Source: Gemmatimonadaceae bacterium (GTDB lineage Bacteria > Gemmatimonadota > Gemmatimonadetes > Gemmatimonadales > Gemmatimonadaceae). From it: a stretch of DNA of 33,650 nucleotides. The position numbers and the translations under genes were made by a program. How positions within the stretch are numbered: position 1 is the stretch's first letter; each line of letters begins with the position of its first letter. Location of the stretch: contig JAICKA010000020.1 of the NCBI GenBank assembly GCA_025928185.1, positions 1-33,650 of the forward strand. The letters run 5' to 3'. The notes beneath the pieces were generated by a model. That model saw nothing but the letters and a program-made list of their open reading frames with translations. It was not told the origin of the DNA and made no database searches. Positions 7,568 through 15,628 of this stretch are shown here, one piece after another.

Positions 7568-9007
7568 CTATGCCGCGGCGAGCGCCGCGAGGAACTCCTC
7601 CGCCCAGCGGCGAACATCGTGCTCGAACACCTGCGCGCGCAGCCGCCGCATGCGCGTGCGCCGTTCCGTGCCGCTCATCGTCAGCGCCGTGTGAATCGTC
7701 TCGGCCACGCCGGCGATGTCGTAGGGATTGACGATGCAGGCGTCCGTCAGCTCGTCCACCGCGCCGGCGAACTCGCTCAGCACCAGCACGCCGTCCTCGT
7801 CGCTGCGGCAGGCGGCGAATTCCTTCGCGACGAGATTCATGCCGTCGCGCACCGGCGTCACGAGCATCACGTCGGCGGCCCGGTAGAGCGCCACCAGCGT
7901 CGCCGGTGACACCGCGCGGTGAATGTAGTGAATCGGCGTCCAGGCGGGCGTGGCGAATTCGCCGTTGATGCGGCTGATAAGAGATTCCACATCGTGCCGA
8001 AAGCGCTTGTACGCGCCCACACGCCCACGCGACGGAACGGCCACCTGCACGAGCCGCACGCGCTCGCGCCACTCCGGATGATCGATCAGCAGTTGCTGCA
8101 GCGCGAGCACGCGGCGCTGAATGCCCTTGCTGTAATCGAGGCGGTCGATGCCGACGAGCAGGCGACTGGCCGGCTGCTTCAGCTCCAGCGTCAGCACGTT
8201 CACGTCGCGCGAGACGGCGCGTTCGGCGAACGACGCCGCGTCGATGCCCATTGGAAAGATCCCGAGCGTCACGCGCCGCTCGTTCCAGGCGACGGTGCTC
8301 GTCGGCACGTCCATCTCGATGCCGAACAGCCGCCGCAGCGCCGCGGTGAAATGGCCGCGGTACCGGCGCGTGTGAAAGCCGATGAGATCCGCGCCCAGCA
8401 TACCCTCCACCAGCCAGCGGCGCACCGGCAGCGTGAAGAAGATCTCCGGATTCGGAAACGGGACGTGGAGAAAGAACCCGATCTTCGCGTGCGGCAGCCG
8501 GCGGCGGATCAGCAGCGGCACGCGCATCAACTGGTAATCGTGCACCCAGATCGTGTCGCCCGGCTGCCAGGCGTCGACGACCGCGTCGGCGTAGCGCTGA
8601 TTGACCGTCTCGTACACGTCCCAACCCTCGATGCGCAGCGGCAGCCGGTCGATGCGGTCGTGGCAGAGCGGCCAAAGCACGCCATTCGAGACTTCTTCAT
8701 AGAAGATCTCGACTTCGTGGTCTGACAGATTCACCGGCGCGGTGCCGAGGTCGGCGAGCTGTCGCACGATGCGGTGCCGCTGCGCTTCGCTCAACTCGCC
8801 GAGCTGCCCCGGCCAGCCGATCCACACGCCGCGATCGCCGCTCAGCACGCGCCGCAGTCCCGTCGCCAGGCCGCCGCTGCTCCGCTTGATCGCCACCTGA
8901 CCGTTCTCCATCGTCACCGTCACCGGAAGCCGGTTGGAGACGCTGATCAGGCGGCCTGCGGCACGACGCGGCGCACTGTCGCTGAGAACCTGCGTGGATT
9001 CAGCCAC
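7568..9007 (-). CDS. otsA: Trehalose-6-phosphate synthase (GT20)
   Basis: Cytosolic glycosyltransferase making trehalose-6-phosphate from UDP-glucose and glucose-6-phosphate, the first step of compatible-solute synthesis. The 479 residues carry the GT20 signatures in order: SNRLP (24-28), GGLATGL (45-51), [14 protein letters not shown] (103-116), WVHDYQLM (154-161), [13 protein letters not shown] (178-190), [10 protein letters not shown] (286-295, the Arg and Lys that bind phosphates), then [14 protein letters not shown] and [14 protein letters not shown] at 9007 is chosen because GGAGG lies 6 nt upstream; the frame continues further up but is Arg-rich and lies inside mscS. The start overlaps the mscS stop by 8 bp, indicating translational coupling. 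No trehalose-6-phosphate phosphatase (otsB) is in the window. Confidence 0.97.
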   Translation of the reverse strand: MAESTQVLSDSAPRRAAGRLISVSNRLPVTVTMENGQVAIKRSSGGLATGLRRVLSGDRGVWIGWPGQLGELSEAQRHRIVRQLADLGTAPVNLSDHEVEIFYEEVSNGVLWPLCHDRIDRLPLRIEGWDVYETVNQRYADAVVDAWQPGDTIWVHDYQLMRVPLLIRRRLPHAKIGFFLHVPFPNPEIFFTLPVRRWLVEGMLGADLIGFHTRRYRGHFTAALRRLFGIEMDVPTSTVAWNERRVTLGIFPMGIDAASFAERAVSRDVNVLTLELKQPASRLLVGIDRLDYSKGIQRRVLALQQLLIDHPEWRERVRLVQVAVPSRGRVGAYKRFRHDVESLISRINGEFATPAWTPIHYIHRAVSPATLVALYRAADVMLVTPVRDGMNLVAKEFAACRSDEDGVLVLSEFAGAVDELTDACIVNPYDIAGVAETIHTALTMSGTERRTRMRRLRAQVFEHDVRRWAEEFLAALAAA

Positions 9008-10694
9008 GTCGCGCCTCCGCGACGTGCTCGCGCATCGGCGATGGGAGCGCCGGCATCGACGCGAGGTGCACCGTCGACGTCGGGAACGCGAACGATGTCC
9101 CCGCGCGCTCCACCACATCCATGAATTGCAGCAGCACGTCCTGCCGGATCGTCTGAAACTCTCCCCAGTCCGACGTTTGGAACCAGGCCATCACGTCGAT
9201 GTTGAGCGACGACGGCGCGAGCTCGCCGAAGCGCACGACCACCGCGTCGGGCCAGATGAGCGGATGGCTGCGGAGCACGCGCTCGAGTCCCTGGAGCACA
9301 GTTCGCATTTGCGCCGCCGTGGTCTCGTATACGAGGCCGACGGTGAGCGCGAGGCGCAGGCGATCGCGCACGGCGAACGACTCCAGCCGCATGTCCGCAA
9401 GCCGGCCGTTCGGCAAGGTGATCAGCGTCCGGTCGAGCGTCCGGAAGCGCGTCGAGCGAAGCCCGATGGCTTCAACCGTTCCGACAAAATCATCGACGTG
9501 CACGAAGTCGCCCTCGCGGAATGGCTGATCGATGCCGATCGAGAACGCGCCAAACAGATTCTCTACAGTCTTCTGCGCGGCGAGCGCGAGCGCCAGCCCG
9601 CCGATGCCGAGCCCCGCGATCAGGCTCGTTACCGGGTAGCCGAGGATCGACAGCATCGACATCAGCGCGAGCACGCCGACCAGTACCTTGATCGTGCGAG
9701 CGCCGAGCGGAATCAGCGAGCGCGATGCGGGCGTCGTGGTTGCCCAGCGCGTGTGCGTGGCGAATTGGCGGCCGACGTCGATCGCGCGCCAGAGCGCCCA
9801 GAAGAAGACGACGGCGTACGCCGCCTTGATCGCGCGGAACGCCGCCGCCCGCCCCGGTGCGTACAGCTCGAGCAGCGGAAGCAGCGCCGCGAGCACCGCC
9901 AGCGCCGTCGCCGCGGTGAGCGGCCGCGCCAGGCGCGACACGATCATGTCGTCGACATCCGAACGCGAGCGGCGCGTCAGCCATCGAAGGAGTTGGCGCA
10001 GCAGGCGAGCCGCGGCGATTCCGAGCACGAGCGCGACGATGAGCAGCGGCACGATCGCCAGCCATTGCCATACCGCCACGTCGAGCGGTCCGGCGCGCAG
10101 CAGCGCACTCGGCAAGTGGTCGACGAGCCAGCGATTGCCGAGCGTCGCGTACCACACGGGAATACGTTCGACCGTCGCGCGCGAAAAGCGCCACGAGGGC
10201 GCCGTCGAGTCGGCGGTTGCGACAGTCGACGATCGGCGGAGACGAACTGGTTCGCGGCCGATTCCTGGTGCGTCGATCGCGGCGACCTGATCGACGCCGC
10301 GCGGCAGTCCGTCCGCGGTATCGCCCTGGGCCGCGGGCGACACGGTGGTCAGATCGAGCCAGGCATACTGATCGAGCACGAGCTTGAGCTGCCGCGCGAG
10401 ATCGGCGGCGCGATCGATCCCGGTTGCCGGCGCATCCAGGAAACGAGCGGCATGGGCAAAGTCACCGGACCCGGCGGCGTCGAAGAAGTCGCGCAGGGCG
10501 GCCCGTGGCGAATCGGGTGTGACGGTGGTGTCGGGCGCGACCACGCGCGCGGCCGCGGCCGGCGTCGTGCTCGGTTGCTGCGCGGAGCCCGTCCGCGCGC
10601 CGCCCACGGAAAACGCCGCGACCAGGGCGGCCGTTCGGCTAAACGAGGACGGGGAGAGGCGTCGCAGTATCGATGTAAGTAGTTGATAGATCAC
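9000..10694 (-). CDS. Mechanosensitive ion channel, MscS family, with N-terminal periplasmic domain
   Basis: Inner-membrane channel that opens under membrane tension and releases solutes on hypo-osmotic shock. From GTG 10694 it is 564 residues: a signal peptide ending ARTGSAQ (to about residue 39), a periplasmic domain of about 160 residues, two TM pairs at about 205-300, TM2/3 at about 330-385 with the pore helix GLGIGGLALALAAQKTVENL, and the MscS beta domain beginning QPFREGDFVHVDDFVGTVEA, with LDRTLITLPNG. The C-terminal domain is short. An in-frame ATG at 10778 would add 28 residues and push the signal peptide inward; GTG 10694 lies just behind a TATATT -10-like box, so the message may be leaderless. 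Overlap with otsA supports an osmotic-stress operon. Confidence 0.92.
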   Translation of the reverse strand: MIYQLLTSILRRLSPSSFSRTAALVAAFSVGGARTGSAQQPSTTPAAAARVVAPDTTVTPDSPRAALRDFFDAAGSGDFAHAARFLDAPATGIDRAADLARQLKLVLDQYAWLDLTTVSPAAQGDTADGLPRGVDQVAAIDAPGIGREPVRLRRSSTVATADSTAPSWRFSRATVERIPVWYATLGNRWLVDHLPSALLRAGPLDVAVWQWLAIVPLLIVALVLGIAAARLLRQLLRWLTRRSRSDVDDMIVSRLARPLTAATALAVLAALLPLLELYAPGRAAAFRAIKAAYAVVFFWALWRAIDVGRQFATHTRWATTTPASRSLIPLGARTIKVLVGVLALMSMLSILGYPVTSLIAGLGIGGLALALAAQKTVENLFGAFSIGIDQPFREGDFVHVDDFVGTVEAIGLRSTRFRTLDRTLITLPNGRLADMRLESFAVRDRLRLALTVGLVYETTAAQMRTVLQGLERVLRSHPLIWPDAVVVRFGELAPSSLNIDVMAWFQTSDWGEFQTIRQDVLLQFMDVVERAGTSFAFPTSTVHLASMPALPSPMREHVAEARRG

Positions 10695-10711
10695 TACTTG
10701 ACAATATATTG
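10677..10711 (-). promoter_or_regulatory. AT-rich promoter and dyad at the mscS start
   Basis: On the minus strand TATATT (10708-10703) is a good -10 box, with TTGCGG 16 bp upstream as a possible -35. It would place the transcription start within a few bases of GTG 10694. The arms AAGTAGT (10677-10683) and ACTACTT (10693-10699) are perfect inverted repeats 9 bp apart across that start. The self-complementary CAATATATTG lies at 10702-10711. Confidence 0.4.
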
Positions 10712-10803
10712 ATCCCAAATGATCCCGCAACCGCGCGCCCGGTCCTCGAGCGCTTCGGTCGACTACGGGTTGCGCCAACAGCCCGGATTGGCGAACCTTC
10801 GAT

Positions 10804-10828
10804 AATTCCGATGGTATTCATCGGAATT
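10804..10828 (+). promoter_or_regulatory. Perfect 25-bp dyad upstream of the FTR1-Rrf2 operon
   Basis: AATTCCGATG (10804-10813) and CATCGGAATT (10819-10828) are perfect 10-bp inverted arms around GTATT. GATAAT at 10801-10806 is a fair -10 box overlapping the left arm, so a bound protein would block initiation. The dyad lies 56 bp before the permease ATG. The obvious candidate ligand is the Rrf2 regulator encoded in the same operon, but that is inferred. Confidence 0.6.
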
Positions 10829-10884
10829 GACGCTCACGCGCCGTCGATGCCGACGGCGGACCCGCCGTTCTGCCGTTCTCACGA

Positions 10885-11874
10885 ATGACCCATATCGCAG
10901 TCGCTCGAAGTCGGTCGTTTCAGATCCCCCGCGCCGCCGTGCTCGCCGGCGCCGCGCTCGTGCTCGCGCTGCTCATCTGGCAAGCGATCGCGCAATCCGG
11001 CGCACCGGACCCGACGCTCGCCCGCACGACCACGCCCGCGGCGGTGCTCGACATTGCGGTGCTCGTCTTCCGCGAAGGGCTCGAGTGTATTCTCGTGCTC
11101 TCGGCGATCACCGCCGGTATGCGCGGCCGGCAGACGCAGCATCGAGAACCGATCGCGTGGGGTGCGCTCGCCGCGGCGGGCGCCACGATCATGACCTGGA
11201 TCATCGCGATTCGCGCGATCGACGCGCTGAGCCGGAACGTGTCGGCACTGCACATCCAGGCGGTGACGGGCCTGCTCGCGATCGTCGTGCTGCTCGTCGT
11301 CATGAACTGGTTCTTCCATCGCATCTACTGGACGGGCTGGATCGGGGCGCACAATCGGCGCAAGCGCGACCTGCTTGAATCCGCGGGCTCGAGCGAACAT
11401 TCGCACCGGCAGCTGCTGCTCGGCCTCGGCATGCTCGGCTTCACGTCGGTGTATCGCGAAGGCTTCGAGGTCGTGCTGTTCCTCCAGAGCTACCGCTTGC
11501 AGCTCGGCGGCGCGGTGGTGCTCGGCGGCGTCGTGATCGGGACCGCCCTGGCGGCCATCGTCGCGGTGCTGACGTTCGTGCTGCGGCGCAAGCTGCCCTA
11601 TAAGAAAATGCTCGTGGTCACCGGCCTGATGCTCGCCGTCGTGCTGTTCGTGATGGTCGGCGAGCAGGCGCAGGAGATGCAGCTCGCGCACTGGCTGCCC
11701 ACCACGCCGATTCACGCGCTCACCGGCCGCATTCCCGACTGGGCTGGCCTGTGGTTCTCGGTGTTTCCGACGGTGGAGACGCTGCTCGCCCAGGCCGCCG
11801 CGGCGGTGTTGATCTTCGGCTCCTACGCCCTCGCCCGGGCTCGTACGCTTCGTGCCGCGGGAGGCGCCGCATGA
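10885..11874 (+). CDS. FTR1-family high-affinity iron permease
   Basis: A 329-residue polytopic membrane protein of the FTR1/EfeU family, which moves Fe(III) or Fe(II) inward. Both diagnostic REXXE iron-binding motifs are present: REGLE at 63-67 (LVFREGLECILVLSA) and REGFE at 191-195 (SVYREGFEVVLFLQS). About seven or eight hydrophobic segments are visible, the first at 16-36 acting as signal anchor. There is no fused cupredoxin or ferroxidase and no EfeO/EfeB-like gene beside it. Its TGA overlaps the ATG of the Rrf2 gene as ATGA, so the two form an operon, and a perfect dyad lies upstream. Iron transport fits the motifs; the redox partner, if any, is elsewhere. Confidence 0.92.
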   Translation: MTHIAVARSRSFQIPRAAVLAGAALVLALLIWQAIAQSGAPDPTLARTTTPAAVLDIAVLVFREGLECILVLSAITAGMRGRQTQHREPIAWGALAAAGATIMTWIIAIRAIDALSRNVSALHIQAVTGLLAIVVLLVVMNWFFHRIYWTGWIGAHNRRKRDLLESAGSSEHSHRQLLLGLGMLGFTSVYREGFEVVLFLQSYRLQLGGAVVLGGVVIGTALAAIVAVLTFVLRRKLPYKKMLVVTGLMLAVVLFVMVGEQAQEMQLAHWLPTTPIHALTGRIPDWAGLWFSVFPTVETLLAQAAAAVLIFGSYALARARTLRAAGGAA

Positions 11875-12356
11875 GAGTCACCAACGTCGCCGAGTACGGA
11901 ATGATCTGCGCGCTGCACCTGGCGCGCCGCGACGGCGCACTCGTGTCCGGCCGCGAGATCGCGGCGTCCGAACGGCTGCCGGCGGACTCCGTTGAGCAAA
12001 TTCTCATTCGCCTGCGGCGGGCGGGCATCGCGCGGAGCACGCGCGGTGCGCACGGCGGCTACCGTCTCGCGCGGCCCGCGGGCGAGATCTCCGTGCGCGA
12101 CGTGGTCCAGGCGGCGGAGGAGTCGGTGTTCGAGCTGAATTGCGAGTCGCATCCGGTCGACTCGTCGCGGTGCGCGCCGTCGCATGCGTGCAGCATCCGT
12201 CCCGTCTGGTTGCTGTTGCAGACGCGGATCAACGACGTGCTCGCCGGCGTGTCGCTCGCCGATCTGCTCGCCCTCGAGAGCGATCTCGGGCACGCGCAGG
12301 CCGCCGGCGATGTGGTGACGTCGCTCACACGACTGCTGCCCGTCCTGGCCGGCTAG
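11871..12356 (+). CDS. Rrf2-family transcription regulator, probably Fe-S
   Basis: A 161-residue winged-helix repressor of the Rrf2 family (IscR, NsrR, RirA, CymR). The N-terminal half has the family pattern: MRVTNVAEYGMICALHLAR, a helix-turn-helix around SGREIAASERLPADSVEQIL, and the wing GAHGGYRLARPAGEIS. The cysteines C91, C101 and C107 lie in the loop where IscR, NsrR and RirA bind an Fe-S cluster; the C-X9-C-X5-C spacing is closest to RirA (C91, C99, C105). This suggests iron or redox sensing. ATG at 11871 overlaps the permease stop and has GGGAGG upstream, within the permease gene. Being downstream of an FTR1 permease with a dyad in front of the operon, it probably controls that operon. 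Confidence 0.92.
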   Translation: MRVTNVAEYGMICALHLARRDGALVSGREIAASERLPADSVEQILIRLRRAGIARSTRGAHGGYRLARPAGEISVRDVVQAAEESVFELNCESHPVDSSRCAPSHACSIRPVWLLLQTRINDVLAGVSLADLLALESDLGHAQAAGDVVTSLTRLLPVLAG

Positions 12357-12449
12357 ACGTTCGCGCACGCGAAGGGCACGACACGTGCGACTTCCTCCCG
12401 CGTCCGGTGCCGCATGGAGCGGCCCGGAAAGTTCCAGGAGGATTCTGTC

Positions 12450-12980
12450 ATGCGTAAATACGAAACGGGAGCGGCGCTCCGCTCCGGCGCGCTCGTGCTC
12501 TGTCTGAGCGCGGCGCCGCTGATGTTCGCGGGCGCCCAGACCGGGGCGACGATCGGCAGCACCAGCCCGACGCCGGCCACGAGTGCAACGGCCAGCAGCA
12601 CGAACCCGGCGCCGAACACGAGTGCCGCGACGAGCAGCACCAATCCGTCGCCGAACACGAGCGCGACGGGCGTTGCCGGTACGGCCGGCACGCAAGGCTC
12701 CGCGCTCGGAACGTCCAGTCCGACGATACCGGCGCCCACGCCTGAGACGTATGGCACCGGCGCGAATGCCGCCACGCCCGCCGCGACCGGTGTGAACGGC
12801 GGCACGGCGGCGGGCACGTACGATCAACAGTACTCGAACGGCGGCAGCAGTGGCGCGTGGGGCTGGCTCGGATTGATCGGGCTGTTCGGTCTATTCGGTC
12901 TGCGTCGCCACACCAACGACCTCGGCACGCCGACCACGACGACCGCCTACGAAACGCGCGATACCGTTGGCCGTCCGTAG
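12450..12980 (+). CDS. Secreted low-complexity protein with WGxxGxxG C-terminal segment
   Basis: A 176-residue exported protein of unknown function. It has a signal peptide ending near AGAQ (residues 1-30), a long Thr/Ser/Pro/Ala/Asn-rich linker at 31-125 with imperfect repeats of the type SSTNPAPNTSA, then GAWGWLGLIGLFGLFGLRR near 134-152, matching the WGxxGxxG tail found on surface proteins of several phyla. A polar stretch of about 25 residues follows. The start is ATG 12450 with AGGAGG 8 nt upstream. It lies 93 bp after the Rrf2 gene on the same strand and could be cotranscribed. Its last 34 bp overlap the end of the oppositely oriented oxidoreductase gene. The linker is probably an extended cell-surface spacer. 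Confidence 0.8.
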   Translation: MRKYETGAALRSGALVLCLSAAPLMFAGAQTGATIGSTSPTPATSATASSTNPAPNTSAATSSTNPSPNTSATGVAGTAGTQGSALGTSSPTIPAPTPETYGTGANAATPAATGVNGGTAAGTYDQQYSNGGSSGAWGWLGLIGLFGLFGLRRHTNDLGTPTTTTAYETRDTVGRP

Positions 12981-14422
12981 TACGCTTCGCGGCTCGGCGA
13001 TACGCCAAAGCGATCGCCGAGCACCGCGACGGCGGCGTGATAGCCGCACATGCCGTGCACTCCGCCGCCGGGCGGCGTAGACGCGGAGCAGAGGTAGAGT
13101 CCAGGGACCGGCGTCGAGTACGGATTCCAGCGGATCGTCGGCCGGAATATGAGTTGACGCAGCGTGTTCGCGCCCGCGCCGATGTCGCCGCCCACCATGT
13201 TCGGATTCTTCGCCTGCAGCTCGACGCTGCTGATCGTGTGCCGCGCCAATATGAGATCGCGAAAGCCTGGCGCGAACCGCTCGATCTGCGCCTCGATGCG
13301 CGGCGTCATGTCGACCGTCGAGCCCGCGGGCACGTGGCAGTACGCCCACAGCGTGTGCTGGCCCGCCGGCGCGCGCGATGCGTCGAACCGGCTCTGCTGC
13401 GCCACGAGCACGAACGGTCGCTCGGCGTGCCTGCCGCGCGTTACCGCCTCTTCGCTCGCCGCGACCTCCTCGATGGTGCCGCCGAGGTGTACCGTACCGG
13501 CAAGGTTGCACTCGGGTGCGGTCCACGGCACCGGCCCGGACAACGCCCAGTCGACCTTGAAGATCCCGGGCCCATACTCGAACTCCAATAGCTGCTTGCT
13601 GTATCGCGCCGGCAGCCACTCGCCGGCGACGCGCAGCACCTGCCGCGGCGTGAGATCGAGCAGTACCGCGCGCGCCGGCGGCAGCTCGTTCAGGCGGCGG
13701 ATCGGCGTGCCGGTCACGATGCGTCCACCGAGACTCGTGAGATACGCCGCCATCGCGTTGGTGATGGTGGCCGAACCGCCGCGCGCGATCGGCCAGCCGG
13801 CGACATGTCCCGTAACGCCGAGCAGGATCGCCGCCGCCGCGGTGCCGGATGCGCTGAGCGGCTGAATCGAATGCGCGGCAATGCCGGCGAGCATCGCGCG
13901 GGTTTCCGGCCGCGCGAACCGTTCGGCGAGCGACGTGCAGCTTTGAATGCCGGTCAGTCCGAAGCGCGCCATCAGCAGCGGATGCGACGGAATGCGCACC
14001 GGCGCGAGCACGTCGTGCGCGAGCGCGGACCAATGCGTCGTGAACGGCTCCATCAGGCGCCGATACGCTGGTCCGTCGCTGCCCAGCTCCGCCGCCGTCT
14101 CGGCGAGATCGTGTGCGTACCGCGCGGCGCGGCCACCGTCGAGCGCATGCGCCATCGCGATCGTCGGCTGAATCCACTCCACGCCGTACGTCTCGAGCGG
14201 CAGCGAGGCCATGAGCGGCGACGCGACGCCGAGCGGATGGATCGCCGAACAGACGTCGTGCGAAAACCCGGGAAGCGTCAGCGCTTCGGTGCGCGTGCCG
14301 CCGCCGATCGTCGGCGCGCCTTCGACCACGACCACCGACACGCCCGCGCGGGCAAGCACGATCGCCGCGGCAAGTCCGTTCGGACCGGAACCGACGACGA
14401 TCGCGTCCGCGTCGCCCGTCAC
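12947..14422 (-). CDS. FAD-dependent oxidoreductase, phytoene desaturase-like (COG1233)
   Basis: A flavoprotein of the COG1233/PYROXD2 group, related to carotenoid desaturases. From GTG 14422 it has 491 residues. The N-terminal dinucleotide fold is clear: AIVVGSGPNGLAAAIVLARA followed by an acidic residue (VVVVEGAP). Next come TLPGFSHDVCSAIHPLG, the middle substrate domain, and the C-terminal FAD signature LCSASTPPGGGVHGMCGYHA. The substrate is not known; no other carotenoid gene is nearby, so a role in pigment synthesis is not supported. A longer open frame to 15553 runs through the phosphoesterase gene in another frame and was rejected. The GTG has only a weak ribosome site. It lies 26 bp behind the phosphoesterase gene, likely in the same operon, and overlaps the end of the WGxxGxxG gene by 34 bp. 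Confidence 0.88.
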   Translation of the reverse strand: MTGDADAIVVGSGPNGLAAAIVLARAGVSVVVVEGAPTIGGGTRTEALTLPGFSHDVCSAIHPLGVASPLMASLPLETYGVEWIQPTIAMAHALDGGRAARYAHDLAETAAELGSDGPAYRRLMEPFTTHWSALAHDVLAPVRIPSHPLLMARFGLTGIQSCTSLAERFARPETRAMLAGIAAHSIQPLSASGTAAAAILLGVTGHVAGWPIARGGSATITNAMAAYLTSLGGRIVTGTPIRRLNELPPARAVLLDLTPRQVLRVAGEWLPARYSKQLLEFEYGPGIFKVDWALSGPVPWTAPECNLAGTVHLGGTIEEVAASEEAVTRGRHAERPFVLVAQQSRFDASRAPAGQHTLWAYCHVPAGSTVDMTPRIEAQIERFAPGFRDLILARHTISSVELQAKNPNMVGGDIGAGANTLRQLIFRPTIRWNPYSTPVPGLYLCSASTPPGGGVHGMCGYHAAVAVLGDRFGVSPSREAYYGRPTVSRVS

Positions 14423-14448
14423 GAAACGCTCATGGCGCGTGTGCGCGC

Positions 14449-15582
14449 TCAGGGCGTCGACCGCGTGTACACGTCGCCGCCGAATGGCGCGAGCCCGTGT
14501 TGGCCGGCGTAGCCGATGTGCGACAGGCCGAAGATGTCTTCGACGCTGCGCAGCAACGAGTAATGATTGTATGCCTTGTCCGAGACCGTTCCCGGGGCGA
14601 TGAACCGGGAGAGCAGCACGGCCCCGATGCGTCCTCCGCCCGGGCCATTCACGCCGGGACGCTGAACGTTTGGTCCGGACGGTTCGCCGCAGCAGGCCGT
14701 CGCGTCGATGCTCAACGCTTCGTCGAACGTCACGATCAGCAGCCCGTCGTTCACGAAGGCGGGTGAGCTGGTGATGCGCGGTACCCAGGTTGAAAGAAAT
14801 TCGTTGGCCGACACGAGGCCGCCCGGGTCGCCGTTCTTGCACGGCCGGTCGTGCCCGTCGTGGCAGAGATTGGGTACGATGAGCGAGTAGTTGGGAGTCT
14901 GGGCGGACGATCCAAGGTCGCTTTCGAGCATCGTGAGTGGCACGACGTTGCTCTGGCAGGAGGCGGAATCCACCACCGCGTGGAAATACACGAACGGGTC
15001 GTGCTTCGCCGCGTACATGTCGGTGGCCGTCGCGCTCTCGGTCACGTCGACGGCGCCGATCACGCCGTGGCCGCAGCGCGCCGACTCGCGCGTTGGATCG
15101 TTGCCCATGTCCTCCATGTATCCTTTCCAGGTGAGGCCTTTGGCCATCAGCTGGTTGGCGATCGTCTGCACGCTGGCGGGATAGATGCAACCGGTGCCGA
15201 TAGGTTGTCCGTCCGCGGCGGTGCCGGTTTGCAAGAAGTCGTCGTAGTGCGGGCAATCCTGCTGCGTCGCGAGCGTCGGCGGCACGCCGCCGATCAACGC
15301 GATGTAGTTGTCGAGACTGAAGTGTCCGATTCCATAGTACTGGCGCAGCAGCGCGCCCTCGCTCACCATCGTGTTCGCCAGATACGGCGCTTGCGTCGTC
15401 GCGCCAAAGGTGGTGTCGTACCCTTTGTTCTCGAGCATGATGATGAACACGTGGCGAATCGGCGGCACGTGCTGAGCCGGTGGCGAGACGGGCGATTGCG
15501 CGCAACCGGCGAGCGCGGCGCTCGCGAGGACGGCGAGCGTGAGCGTACCGCACTGGAGCAATCGTTGACCCGGAATGGACAT
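14449..15582 (-). CDS. Phosphoesterase family lipoprotein (acid phosphatase/phospholipase C-like)
   Basis: A 377-residue exported lipoprotein of the alkaline-phosphatase-like phosphoesterase family (relatives: AcpA, bacterial phospholipase C). The signal peptide ends ALAGCAQS with lipobox Cys27. Family motifs are HVFIIMLENKGYDTTFG near 43-60 (the metal-binding Glu-Asn of this family), GIGHFSLDNYIALIGG near 83-98, VPNLCHDGHD, LLIVTFDEA, and YNHYSLLRSVEDIFGL near the C-terminus, which carries the terminal His. It would hydrolyse phosphomonoesters or phosphodiesters at the outer or inner membrane surface; the substrate is unknown. ATG 15582 gives the lipobox at the right place, though no Shine-Dalgarno is evident. 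It is divergent from the acyl-CoA dehydrogenase gene (46-bp gap) and upstream of the FAD oxidoreductase. Confidence 0.9.
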   Translation of the reverse strand: MSIPGQRLLQCGTLTLAVLASAALAGCAQSPVSPPAQHVPPIRHVFIIMLENKGYDTTFGATTQAPYLANTMVSEGALLRQYYGIGHFSLDNYIALIGGVPPTLATQQDCPHYDDFLQTGTAADGQPIGTGCIYPASVQTIANQLMAKGLTWKGYMEDMGNDPTRESARCGHGVIGAVDVTESATATDMYAAKHDPFVYFHAVVDSASCQSNVVPLTMLESDLGSSAQTPNYSLIVPNLCHDGHDRPCKNGDPGGLVSANEFLSTWVPRITSSPAFVNDGLLIVTFDEALSIDATACCGEPSGPNVQRPGVNGPGGGRIGAVLLSRFIAPGTVSDKAYNHYSLLRSVEDIFGLSHIGYAGQHGLAPFGGDVYTRSTP

Positions 15583-15628
15583 GAGACGGGAGAAAGGGGA
15601 AAATGGGCGGCGTGAGCTCGGGCGTCTG

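Noticed and set aside
12947-14422. Carotenoid biosynthesis gene (crtI)
   Set aside because: The fold is related, but no phytoene synthase or other carotenoid gene is near, and the sequence fits the broader COG1233/PYROXD2 group better.
12947-15553. An 868-codon fusion of the FAD oxidoreductase with upstream sequence
   Set aside because: The extra N-terminal part is an out-of-frame reading of the phosphoesterase gene; the dinucleotide fold begins just after GTG 14422.
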